Assembly: GCA_905182195.1 (NCBI GenBank)
Contig: CAJJAW010000007.1
Span: 146,631-210,630 of the forward strand
Reading direction: 5' to 3'
DNA length: 64,000 nt
DNA from: Alphaproteobacteria bacterium UBA4588
Lineage (GTDB): Bacteria; Pseudomonadota; Alphaproteobacteria; Rhodobacterales; Rhodobacteraceae
Both the position numbers and the translations under genes were made by a program. Of this stretch, positions 49,929-59,323 are shown in pieces (the stretch's first letter is position 1; each line of letters begins with the position of its first letter). The notes under the pieces are model-generated. The model saw only the letters and a list, made by a program, of their open reading frames with translations, did no database searches and was not told the origin of the DNA.

Positions 49929-50864
49929 ATGCCCCTGCGCGTTGGGCTTTTGATTTTAAACGATAGCAATATTCTGTCGTTTGCGGCCGCTGTTGATCCC
50001 CTAAGGGCCTGCAATCGGCGCGCTGATCGCGAGCTATTTTCATGGCAGTTTTTGGCGCAGGGTGGGCGAGATGTGAGCCTCACCTCTGGCATAACGCTGG
50101 AAACCAAGGACATTGCCGACTTCACAGGTGATTTGCTGATCCTAATTGCTGGATTTGGCCTTGAGCAGCACAGCACCCCATCCCTGGCGGCTGCATTGCG
50201 CCGCGTGGTGGCCGATGGCACCCATCTCTGGGGTGTTGATGGCGGCAGTTGGGTGATGGCTCAAACTGGCCTGTTGGATGGACACCGCGCAACCTGCCAT
50301 TGGGAAGATGCCGAGGCCTTTGCCCGTCACTTTTCTGCAGTCAATCTGGTACCTGACCGCTACACGATCAGCGGGCCCTTCGCCACCACAGGCGGCGCCT
50401 CTCCCTGCATTGATCTTATGCTACATCTTATCACCAGCCGCCACGGACGCGCCCTGTCCGAACGTGTGGCTGCCGCCTTCATCTATGATCCAATCCATGC
50501 AGGTGAAGCTCCCCAACAGATGATTGCCACCACGCGCATTGCAGCCAAGCACCCGCGTATCGCCAGAATTTTGAAACAGATGGAAAATCTCATCGACAGC
50601 CCGCCCACCATCGGGACCCTCGCACGGGCAAATGGAATTTCGACGCGAAAATTAGAATTGGAATTCAAAGCCGCCACCGGGCGGGCGCCGGGCACTTTCT
50701 TTCTAGACCTGCGATTATCAGAGGCCCGGCGGCGTGCCATTGATAGCGCCCAAAGCGTCCAAGAAATAGCATTAGCCTGCGGCTTTACCTCGCAAGCCAG
50801 CTTTGCACGCGCATTCAGACAGGCCTTTGGGCAATCCGTGACTGCCCTGCGCCGCCAACATTGA
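49929..50864 (+). CDS. GlxA/CdhR-like AraC family transcriptional regulator
   Basis: N-terminal DJ-1/PfpI-like domain (LRVGLLILNDSNILSFAAAVDPLRACNR) and C-terminal AraC HTH (SVQEIALACGFTSQASFARAFRQAFGQSVTALRRQ); divergent from the carnitine genes. Confidence 0.92.
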   Translation: MPLRVGLLILNDSNILSFAAAVDPLRACNRRADRELFSWQFLAQGGRDVSLTSGITLETKDIADFTGDLLILIAGFGLEQHSTPSLAAALRRVVADGTHLWGVDGGSWVMAQTGLLDGHRATCHWEDAEAFARHFSAVNLVPDRYTISGPFATTGGASPCIDLMLHLITSRHGRALSERVAAAFIYDPIHAGEAPQQMIATTRIAAKHPRIARILKQMENLIDSPPTIGTLARANGISTRKLELEFKAATGRAPGTFFLDLRLSEARRRAIDSAQSVQEIALACGFTSQASFARAFRQAFGQSVTALRRQH

Positions 50865-50868
50865 GCTA

Positions 50869-51912
50869 TTAGTAAGGCATAGGGTGGGCGCGATGAGTTT
50901 TGTTTAGATCGGCCAAAACCTCTGCCGACAAAATCACATCCTTGCCTTTCAAGATATGCGTCAGCTGGGCCACATTCGTGGCGCCAAAAATAGTAGAGGC
51001 CATGAATGGTCGACCAACGCACCAGGCCAAAGCCATATGAACTGGGTCCAGTCCATGCTTTTGCGCAACCGCTATATAGGCCGCAGCTGTAAGGTGCGCT
51101 CTCGCTGTGTTTCGACCTCCAAGCTCTGGTGAGACACTCATCCGGCTGCCTTCGGGTACCGCGTCGGCGGCATATTTTCCGGTCAAAAGCCCAGTAGCCA
51201 GCGGTGAGAACGACAATAGCCCCACATCTTCATTGGCGCTCAGCTCCGCCAAATCCGTGTCATACATCCGGCACATCAAAGAATATTCATTTTGGATGGA
51301 GGCGACACGGGGGCCATGCCCCTCTTCCGCCGCGCGCACCCATTGCGCCGTGCCCCAAGCGCTTTCGTTGGACAGACCAAAGGCGCGAATGCGACCCCGC
51401 TCCACCTCTAGCGCCAAGGCGCCTAAGCAATCTTGGATGTTCTGGATGGTCTCAGCCTTGTTTTGCTGCGACGGGTCATAGTCCCAATTTTTGCGAAACA
51501 TGTAAGAGCCCCTATTGGGCCAATGGAATTGGTAGAGATCAATCACATCAGTTTTTAACCGTTTCAAACTTCCGTCAATCGCCTCTGGAATAGAGCTGGG
51601 CGTAATTGGCGCTCTGTCACGAATATATGCGATGCCATCACCAGAATGTTTGGTGGCAATCATAACTTGATCTCGCTTGCCACTGAGGCGCAACCAATTG
51701 CCAACGATCTCTTCACTGTCGCCTTGCGTTTCGGCTGTGAGTGGATTGACCGGATACATCTCAGCGGTGTCAAAGATATTAATCCCTGCGGCGAGTGCCA
51801 TGTCCATTTGGGCAAAGGCATCCTCTTGTGCCGTCTGCGTACCAAAGGTCATTGTACCCAAACACAGATCAGAGATCATAATACCCGTACGGCCTAATTG
51901 ATTTAGTTTCAT
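50869..51912 (-). CDS. Aldo/keto reductase
   Basis: MKLNQLGRTGIMISDLCLGTMTFGTQ...NIFDTAEMYPVNP...LLSFSPLATGLLTGKY. Confidence 0.95.
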   Translation of the reverse strand: MKLNQLGRTGIMISDLCLGTMTFGTQTAQEDAFAQMDMALAAGINIFDTAEMYPVNPLTAETQGDSEEIVGNWLRLSGKRDQVMIATKHSGDGIAYIRDRAPITPSSIPEAIDGSLKRLKTDVIDLYQFHWPNRGSYMFRKNWDYDPSQQNKAETIQNIQDCLGALALEVERGRIRAFGLSNESAWGTAQWVRAAEEGHGPRVASIQNEYSLMCRMYDTDLAELSANEDVGLLSFSPLATGLLTGKYAADAVPEGSRMSVSPELGGRNTARAHLTAAAYIAVAQKHGLDPVHMALAWCVGRPFMASTIFGATNVAQLTHILKGKDVILSAEVLADLNKTHRAHPMPY

Positions 51913-52010
51913 TTTGACGTCCTTTTATTCTGGACAAGTTAGCCAAACAATACCCCGCTGCAAGGTAAAAATATGTTGTGAACAAAGAAGGAACGTTCTA
52001 GCTTGTAGGG

Positions 52011-52650
52011 ATGGCTAAATCTGCACCAAATCTTTTACTCAACAAGCAACACTCTCATGCATCCACGCTTGAGCTATGGCCTGACGCCAACTTAACTTTG
52101 GGGCGTGTGCATGAGGCTTGTGGCCCCAATCGCCGCAGCCTAGCGATGATGATAGCCCAAAAAATGGATGGTCCCATCTTTTGGATTGCCCCCGAATGGA
52201 ATACAGACCACCCCCATGTGGATGGGATGATCTCCTTTCATCAATCCGGGTCGTATGACGTTCATCACCCCGAAGCGCACCGAGGACATTCTTTGGATCG
52301 TCGAGGAGGTGCTGCGCAGCGGCGCCGTGCCCCTTGTGGTGGCGGATCTCTCAGGCCTTCCAGCGCTCACCCCAGTACGACGCTTGCACTTAGCAGCAGA
52401 GACAGGGCTCGCCGAGGGCACGTGGCATCCCCTTGGCCTATTGCTAACTCCCGGAGATGGTGGCGCACCCGGGGTCGAGAGCCGCTGGCATCTTGCCGCA
52501 CGCCATCAAGGGACTGACAATATCTGGCAACTTGACCGGATCCGTAGTCGCAGCGCCCCCCCCCGTAGTTGGCTGCTATCCCACCAAGCGGGGCAATATG
52601 CACTCTGTCCTTTAAGCAACATAGAGCCCACCACAGAACACTATCCCTAA
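52011..52650 (+). CDS. ImuA-like/RecA-like conserved protein, with an apparent 1-nt frameshift at 52236-52238
   Basis: ORF 52011..52517 joins ORF 52255..52650: ...HPHVDGMISFINPGRMTFITPKRTEDILWIVEEVLRSGAVPLVVADLSGLPALTPVRRLHLAAETG... after dropping one T of TTT. Confidence 0.72.
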
Positions 52651-52759
52651 CATTCTTATTATACCCACCGACTAGGCCCCCAAAAGGGCGCAAACAAAAT
52701 ACTAACCCCATCATCAAAACCCACTTGCACCTACCAAAAGCCAGGCAGATGATTGCTAC

Positions 52760-53424
52760 ATGCGACTCATATTTTCCCTGGCAGCACTTTTTCTTTCAGT
52801 CATACTCTTGCAGCTTTCATCAGGTGGCGTTGGTCCACTCGATGCGCTGACAGGGCTAGAAAAAGGTTTCAGCAAAGGCCAGATTGGGATCTTAGGCTCA
52901 TCGCATTTTCTGGGCTTTTTCATAGGCTGCTGGTGGGCGCCACGTGTCATGGGGAGCGTCGGGCATTCTCGGGCCTTTGCGGTATTCACCTCTATGGGTG
53001 CGATTGGTATGTTGGGTCATACCTTACTAATTGATCCCATGGCTTGGGCCGTGATGCGGGTGGCTTCAGGCTTGTGCGTGGCGGGTTGCTACACGGTTAT
53101 AGAAGCCTGGCTACAAGCCAAGGCCACCAACGCCAACCGTGGCCGCACCATGGGCGTGTATCGAATGGTTGATATTTCGGCTTCCTTGGGTGCGCAAATG
53201 ATGATTGGCGCTTTGGCGACAGTTGAAACTTATCTCGCCTATAACCTTCTAACCTTGTTCTGTTGCGCCTCACTTTTGCCCTTGGCACTCACAAAAGCCA
53301 GCCCACCCATCACGAAAAGCGCACCTCGTCTGCGCCCACTTCTGGCACTCAATCGATCTCCTTTGGCCGTATTTGCTGTGGTCGTGACGGGCCTAACAAA
53401 TTCCGCTTACCGCATGGTTGGGCC
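52760..53424 (+). CDS. MFS transporter, 3'-truncated at the chimeric junction
   Basis: MRLIFSLAALFLSVILLQLSSGGVGPLDALTGLEKGFSKGQIGILGSSHFLGFFIGCWWAPRVMG...LAVFAVVVTGLTNSAYRMVGP; about 220 aa, then homology switches abruptly. Confidence 0.85.
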
Positions 53425-53866
53425 ACGCCCGGCGGGCGTCACCGACGAAGACTTTGCCGACGTCAACGGTTCCGGATGGGTCAACTGGTTCGACGACCAA
53501 GAGTGCTTAACCTCCTTCCAAATGCGACATTTAATGGATCGATCCTTGCGTCACAAATTAGACGCGGACGGGTCCATCTTATTTAGCGCCGGCGGCACGC
53601 CCATGGACCAAATCGGCAAAGACAACAAAAACATGGTCTTCCACAAAGAAACCGGCAAAGCCTCGTGTTTGTGGCACTTTAACAATCCGCAGGCGAAAAT
53701 CCGTTTAAAAGATTTCGCGAACGCCTTCCCGGATAAATTCTTAACCCCGCACGGAAGAGAAGTGATGTTGAGCACCTCGGACGAACATCCGGGAAATCGA
53801 GACCCGGGACCTTCGTCTGCGGCTGCGTTTAGCGCTCGATCGAGCGCTCGAGCGGCGACGAATTGA
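53425..53866 (+). pseudogene. C-terminal fragment of a eukaryotic PLOD-type glycosyltransferase paralog, 5'-truncated at the junction
   Basis: RPAGVTDEDFADVNGSGWVNWFDDQECLTSFQMRHLMDRSLRHKLDADGSILFSAGGTPMDQIGKDNKNMVFHKETGKASCLWHFNNPQAKIRLKDFANAFPDKFL matches the C-terminus of 54117..55580. Truncated CDS rather than a proven pseudogene. Confidence 0.85.
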
Positions 53867-54116
53867 ATGAAGTTATAATATACTAAGAGAATAGGAAGAA
53901 AAAGTGAGAGAGAAAGAGATGAGAGAATATGAGAGGAGAATAATGCGTATATATATACATAATAAGATTAATCATACGCGTGTTGTGTACTAATTTAAAA
54001 CGAATACATACTTAAACGAAAAATGCTCCTTGATGGACAGCTCCTTTTTCCTTCCTTTCTGCTTGCATGGAAAAAAATCACATCACACAAAACACACGCG
54101 TGAAGGAAGAGAAGAA

Positions 54117-55580
54117 ATGGCAACGAGTCACGCCACCACGAGCGCGGAAGAGGCGGCACCTTTATTGCTAGCTTCGTCGTCTACGTCTGCTAATGCTCAC
54201 GCGTTTCGTCGCGATGAGAGCGGTTTGGAGACGTCTTCGTCGTCCGCATCATCATCGTGTAAGAGATACGGAATTTTAGCCGCGGCTGGATTGGGGGCTC
54301 TTTTCGTGTTGTCTTCGTCCAAGACGAACAGCGGCGTAACGTTGACGACGACGAGGGGAGGAGGTCGACCAGAACACGTCGCATCGGTTAAACTGGGTTC
54401 CTTCGAAACCGGCTACGACTTGGACGCGAACGCGTTCGATGGCGACGTTTGGCACGTCCCGTTTGAGTTTTACAGAGACACCAAGTGGGCGCAGGCGAAG
54501 TTTTGGCGACCCGGGTCGAACGCGGATCTCGACGGCGACGTGACGATGTTAAGTGAAGAAGAAAAAATGCACCCAGACGAGAAGAAATACATGCCAGTGT
54601 TTAAATCGAAAGGCGTGGATTCCGCTCCGGTGGTAGTGACGGCGCACGCGACGAACTTGAAGAGCAACGGGTGGGTGATTCTGGACTCGGCGAAGAAGAA
54701 CGGGTTGGAGATTGTGATCTCGGGGAACGGGACGACTTTTCACGGGTTTGCGGATAAGATGATGGGTTTGAAAGCGGCGTTGCATTCGATTCCAGGGAAC
54801 CCTATTATTGTCAACGCGGACGCGACGGATGTTTTGTTGCAGTGCGGGCCAGAGGAGTTTCAAAAGAGGTTCGAACAAGCGGACGCGGATTTCATTTTCG
54901 GAGGCGAGACCCAGTTATGGCCGGAGATTAGGAAATATTTCGACATGGAAGACGAGCAACAGTTTAAAAGAGAGATGAGTTTGACGTTTGGTGAGATTGG
55001 TAAAGCGGCTGGGGATGACGTCGAGTTAACCGGCGAGCACCCGAACGTCTGGGCCAACGCCGGTTCCTTCATGGGACGAAAAGAAGAGTTGATCAAGTAC
55101 ATCGAAGCGACCGAGAATAGAATGATGCGACACTACGATTGGAAAGAAGAAGACGGTTTCGGGATGACGTGCAAACCCGCGGCAACAACAGACGAAGAAT
55201 TCAACAACGTCTTCCCAGGTATGCGTCAATTTGACGACCAAGAGTGCCTCACAGCGTTTCAAATGCAAAAACTCATCGAACGCTCGCAACGCCACAAGTT
55301 AGACGCGGACGGCTCAATCCTCTTCTCCGCCGGCGGCGCGCCAATGTCGCAGCTCGGTCAAGACGCCAACGGCATGGTGTACAACAAACAAACCGGGAAA
55401 GCCTCGTGTTTGTGGCACTTCAACAACCCCTCGGCGAAAATCCGCTTGAAAGATTTCGCCAACGCCTACCCGACGAAATTTTTAACCGAAGTCGGCAGAG
55501 GCGCGATGTTGAGAACGCCGGACGAACATCCTGGGAACAGAAACGGTGAAGTCGGCCCAGCCCCGAGCGAAAGTCCTTGA
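54117..55580 (+). CDS. Type II membrane glycosyltransferase (PLOD/procollagen-glycosyltransferase-like domain), eukaryotic
   Basis: Start MATSHATT; TM segment YGILAAAGLGALFVLSSS; VVVTAHATNLKSNGWVILDSAKKNGLEIVISG...IIVNADATDVLLQCGPEEF...ADFIFGGETQLWP...NAGSFMGRKEEL. Confidence 0.82.
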   Translation: MATSHATTSAEEAAPLLLASSSTSANAHAFRRDESGLETSSSSASSSCKRYGILAAAGLGALFVLSSSKTNSGVTLTTTRGGGRPEHVASVKLGSFETGYDLDANAFDGDVWHVPFEFYRDTKWAQAKFWRPGSNADLDGDVTMLSEEEKMHPDEKKYMPVFKSKGVDSAPVVVTAHATNLKSNGWVILDSAKKNGLEIVISGNGTTFHGFADKMMGLKAALHSIPGNPIIVNADATDVLLQCGPEEFQKRFEQADADFIFGGETQLWPEIRKYFDMEDEQQFKREMSLTFGEIGKAAGDDVELTGEHPNVWANAGSFMGRKEELIKYIEATENRMMRHYDWKEEDGFGMTCKPAATTDEEFNNVFPGMRQFDDQECLTAFQMQKLIERSQRHKLDADGSILFSAGGAPMSQLGQDANGMVYNKQTGKASCLWHFNNPSAKIRLKDFANAYPTKFLTEVGRGAMLRTPDEHPGNRNGEVGPAPSESP

Positions 55581-55729
55581 TATGATAATACTAACTGTGT
55601 AAATAAAAACGTAAAGAGAGAGAATTTTGTGTCTTACTTCAATGCCTCGTACGCACGCTCGGTTGATTTCATTTTTGAATTTTCCCCTACTTTGAGTAAT
55701 CCAATCGCGTCACTCTTTCGCACAACACA

Positions 55730-58054
55730 ATGACCAAAACCATGGCAACAGCGGCAAACAACAACACCAACATCGAAGATACCATCGACTCGCGCGAGTT
55801 CATCGCCAACCCTCGAAAAGTAATCGCGGAGAAGCTGTTCACCGCGTACGGTTTCAAAAGTGTAAGCGCTGCAACCTCGTCTGCGTTGGAACCGATCGAC
55901 GGCGATTGGAACCTTTCGAAAGTGCTCAAAAAAAGCATCTCGGAGAGCGAGGAGGAGGAGAAGGACGCGACGAAGACGACGAAGTGGTTAAGTATTCCAG
56001 AAATAAACCACGCGGATGGGAAAGGCGTCGGGATTGAAAGCGTACCGGAAGGGAAACTGTGCCGGTTTCGGTGCGTGGTGCAAGATATGAGAGACCCGGA
56101 GTATTACGTGGGATGTTTTAAGAGCAAGAGAGCGAGCTCGGGGTGGCAGACGACGAAGTTCGCGGAACACGGCGGCGACGAGACGTCGAGAATGGAGGAA
56201 GAGGACGACGAGGAGCGTTTGTTTACATTCGAGAACCCGCAGCAGCAGTCTTCGAACGTTCGGATGTGGGAGAGGAAGGTGTTCTATTGCGTCCCGATAC
56301 CGGGCGAGGCGAAGTGGGTGCAGGAGAGAGATTGTTTGGAGAGAGAGGATACGCACTCGAACGGCGATGGGGTGGTAGATTTTACGAGCATCGGCGGTAA
56401 TACTGGTGCGAGCGTGGGAGGAGGAAGCGCGAAGAAGAGAACCCGAGAGGAGAATAACGAGGAGGAAAAAATTAAAGACGACAAAGAGGCAAAGATGAAG
56501 GAAGAGAAAAACGAGCCGGCGAAATCTGAAGACACCATGGAAGCGATGCCAATAAATGGGTCGCAGAAAACGGAAGATTTTACTGCCATGAATAATAAGA
56601 ATCGAAATAAAAGTTTCGCCAGAGAGACGCTGGACGAGGCGAGGAATTTGCCGTTACCGAACGACCAGCGAGGACCGTGTATCGTTTGCGTGTACGATTC
56701 ACCGGAGGATGACGAGGGCGACAAGGAAAATAATTCGGAAACAATGAATTCAGCGACAATTACAAATCCACCATCGAGGAGGTCTTCCACGCAATTGAAA
56801 TTGAACGACATCGTTGAGTTTTACGGCGTTTTGAGTCTCAATCCAGAACACGCGGCTGAAGCGTTTGGGAACATTGGATTGAACGATAGTATCGAGGAGG
56901 ACGGTGACGGCGCGACTACGACGCAACCTTCGGACGATGACTTTTACGGACACGCAGAAAGGGCGGCGTTGTTTCCAGCGAGTTCCATCGCGCCAAGGTT
57001 CCACGCTTTCGGCTTTACAAAGTTGAAACTCGAAGATCTCGTTTTGAAGACGCCGGCGGAGCGTTATCTTTTGGACGAGGAGGAAAACGTCAAAGAAGCG
57101 TCGGCTTCCGTATCTGTGGTGCGACCGTTCGACGCTGCAACAACAAACGCGATGTGCGAAAAGATGATCGATATTTTCACCGAAGCGCTCGGTGGAGATA
57201 AAGTTGCCGCGAGTTACGCTTTGTTCCTCGCGTGCGCGAGGATTCGTTTACGCACGGATGAATTCCCAGTCGGTTCATTGTGCGTCAACTTTTCGATCGA
57301 TTGTGCGCTCTCAAAAGAGGATGGAGAGAGCAAGCGTAAACGTAACGACAATCTCGTCAATGCACTCGCGTCTGCGTTGCAATCTCTTTGCCCTGCGACC
57401 GCGTGTTTATCCGTAGACGTTCCTTCGCTCAACGCGCGAACGTGGGTGCCTAAAAAAGACTACGACCGTAATCGTTTACGCGCTGGACCTTTACAGCTCG
57501 CGGACGGTACCGTTTGTGTCTTGGACGAAACGAAATTACAAACGGGTATTCTCGCAGAAACTGGCGTGAAGAACGCCCGAGCCGTGAAGGATATCATTCA
57601 AATGCAAAAAGCGGAGTACGATTTCGATTACCATCAAATGTCTTTGCCGACGGATATTAGCTTTGTCGCTGTTTCCGAAGGCAAGTCGATTTTATTTAGC
57701 GAAGACACGGAAGGGTTAGTCGTCCCATTACGCCCGACGAAGAACGAATCCAACACAACGCTCTTGCATGCCCTTGACAAACAAACTTTGGACGACATGC
57801 GAACGCTCGTTGCGTTTGTTCGCAACGCGCCGCACATGGACATTTCGGAATCGTGCGGCAAAACCATCGAAGCGTCCATGGTGCAAAAAAGACAAGACGA
57901 TCCAAAAGAAGCCACGCAAGCGAAAATGCACTCGTGGTTAACCATGTCCAGATTGCAAAGTTTACTCAAAGGAAGAAACGAAATCACGGTGGATTCTTGG
58001 GAGGAAATCATGGAACTCGAGAGAACGGTGAAGAATCGACGCCGCGTTCTGTAG
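55730..58054 (+). CDS. Mini-chromosome maintenance complex-binding protein (MCMBP/ETG1), eukaryotic
   Basis: CRFRCVVQDMRDPEYYVGCFKSK; ERKVFYCVPIPGEAKWVQE; LNDIVEFYGVLSLNPE; C-terminal SLLKGRNEITVDSWEEIMELER. Confidence 0.87.
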   Translation: MTKTMATAANNNTNIEDTIDSREFIANPRKVIAEKLFTAYGFKSVSAATSSALEPIDGDWNLSKVLKKSISESEEEEKDATKTTKWLSIPEINHADGKGVGIESVPEGKLCRFRCVVQDMRDPEYYVGCFKSKRASSGWQTTKFAEHGGDETSRMEEEDDEERLFTFENPQQQSSNVRMWERKVFYCVPIPGEAKWVQERDCLEREDTHSNGDGVVDFTSIGGNTGASVGGGSAKKRTREENNEEEKIKDDKEAKMKEEKNEPAKSEDTMEAMPINGSQKTEDFTAMNNKNRNKSFARETLDEARNLPLPNDQRGPCIVCVYDSPEDDEGDKENNSETMNSATITNPPSRRSSTQLKLNDIVEFYGVLSLNPEHAAEAFGNIGLNDSIEEDGDGATTTQPSDDDFYGHAERAALFPASSIAPRFHAFGFTKLKLEDLVLKTPAERYLLDEEENVKEASASVSVVRPFDAATTNAMCEKMIDIFTEALGGDKVAASYALFLACARIRLRTDEFPVGSLCVNFSIDCALSKEDGESKRKRNDNLVNALASALQSLCPATACLSVDVPSLNARTWVPKKDYDRNRLRAGPLQLADGTVCVLDETKLQTGILAETGVKNARAVKDIIQMQKAEYDFDYHQMSLPTDISFVAVSEGKSILFSEDTEGLVVPLRPTKNESNTTLLHALDKQTLDDMRTLVAFVRNAPHMDISESCGKTIEASMVQKRQDDPKEATQAKMHSWLTMSRLQSLLKGRNEITVDSWEEIMELERTVKNRRRVL

Positions 58055-58204
58055 TAAAACAAAGAAAAACATCGCGCTCTCTCAATAGAACTGAAAAGTT
58101 CGTCTTCAACCGCGCGTATTCATTCAATATTTCATAAATACAAAAACTAAACTTAATGCATACTCATTCTAAACCTATTCTAAAGACGCGCTCGTTCCAA
58201 TCTT

Positions 58205-58777
58205 TCACTTCTCTTCCTTCAGTCGAGCTCGCCACGCTTCCAGCTCGTCTTCGTCAAACTCCAACGTCCCATCCGCCTCTATTTTCGCTCGCATCATCGT
58301 CGCCTTCTCCTCCTCCTCTTTCCCTCCCTTCTTCTTCTTTTCCTTCTCCTGGATAAAATCCCCCGCGTCGCCTTTCTCGCCGAACCACCCCAGTCTATCC
58401 GCCACCACGTGTTTCCTCTCGCACCCAGGGCAGGTGACGACGACCACGCCAAAGTGATACGCGCGTTTGCTAAACCCTTTGATCGATCTCGTCTCGCATT
58501 TCCCGCACGTGAACGCCATGTATAACTCTTTTTTCTTCTTCTTCTTTTGCTCTTCTTCTGCTTCTTTTCCTCCTCCTCCATCCGAAGTCGTAAACGCACG
58601 CCAGGACGAGCAGATGGAATGCCGACGAAGCGAATTTCCCCTAAAGACACATCCACGAGCAGCAGAAGCAGAAGCGGCGGAGGATGATGCAAAAGTGCCC
58701 GAGTTCGTCTTTGTAAAAGCTGATGCGCTCGATGAAGCCAACCGTCGTAACAAGAGCGCTCCTCCCCGCTTCATCAT
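58205..58777 (-). CDS. DNL-type zinc finger protein (ZIM17/TIM15/HEP1-like), organellar Hsp70 escort
   Basis: LYMAFTCGKCETRSIKGFSKRAYHFGVVVVTCPGCERKHVVADRLGWFGEKGDAGDF; Ser/Ala/Arg-rich N-terminus like a transit peptide; likely start MMKRGG at 58777. Confidence 0.9.
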   Translation of the reverse strand: MMKRGGALLLRRLASSSASAFTKTNSGTFASSSAASASAARGCVFRGNSLRRHSICSSWRAFTTSDGGGGKEAEEEQKKKKKKELYMAFTCGKCETRSIKGFSKRAYHFGVVVVTCPGCERKHVVADRLGWFGEKGDAGDFIQEKEKKKKGGKEEEEKATMMRAKIEADGTLEFDEDELEAWRARLKEEK

Positions 58778-58878
58778 CTTCACCGAGCGTTTTGTTTCAT
58801 CATTTGTGGGGAAATGCAGTTGAAATTCATCCCGCACATCAATCTTCGTGAGACGTATTCGCGGTGAAAGACAAAGAC

Positions 58879-59265
58879 ATGGAGCAACTGCAAAAGCAAC
58901 TGGAACAATTCACGGACTCTTTAGACAAAACCACGTTTCGACCGTTACAGAAAAAAACCTTCGACTGTTCCTCCAAGTGTTGCGACGACGCGAAGCAATC
59001 GCACGAAACCTTCCAGCGATGCATACAGAACTGCGCGGCGACGATGCAGGAGAAAGAAACGGTCGTGAATAACGAACTGCAAATATTTCAACAGAAAGTG
59101 CAACGGTGCGCGCAAACGTGCAACGATAAAGCGCAGAGTTTTTTAGAGAGCGATGGAATCGGAGGAATGGATAAAGCGCAGAGGAAAGCGATGGAGTGCA
59201 TAGACGAGTGCGCGAGGGATTACGGGAAGGAGTTGAAAGCGATTCAGAGGAGGGTGGTCGGGTAG
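58879..59265 (+). CDS. FAM136A-like protein (DUF842)
   Basis: MEQLQKQLEQFTDSLDKTTFRPLQKKTFDCSSKCCDDAKQSHETFQRCIQNCAATMQEKE...RCAQTCNDKAQ...CIDECARDYGKEL; repeated CxxxC motifs. Confidence 0.87.
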   Translation: MEQLQKQLEQFTDSLDKTTFRPLQKKTFDCSSKCCDDAKQSHETFQRCIQNCAATMQEKETVVNNELQIFQQKVQRCAQTCNDKAQSFLESDGIGGMDKAQRKAMECIDECARDYGKELKAIQRRVVG

Positions 59266-59323
59266 TCGATGATGTTGTTGTAGTCGTTTATTCTATGTAC
59301 TCGTAGCTAATTCTATTCTAATT

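Noticed and set aside
52760-53866. A novel MFS-glycosyltransferase fusion protein
   Set aside because: Domain identity switches from bacterial to eukaryotic at about 53,425 with both halves truncated, coinciding with the change of the whole gene neighbourhood; best explained by a chimeric contig.
53867-54116. Purine-rich and TATATA tract between glycosyltransferase paralogs as a mobile element remnant
   Set aside because: Simple AT/AG-rich intergenic sequence without terminal repeats or coding potential; ordinary UTR/intergenic DNA.
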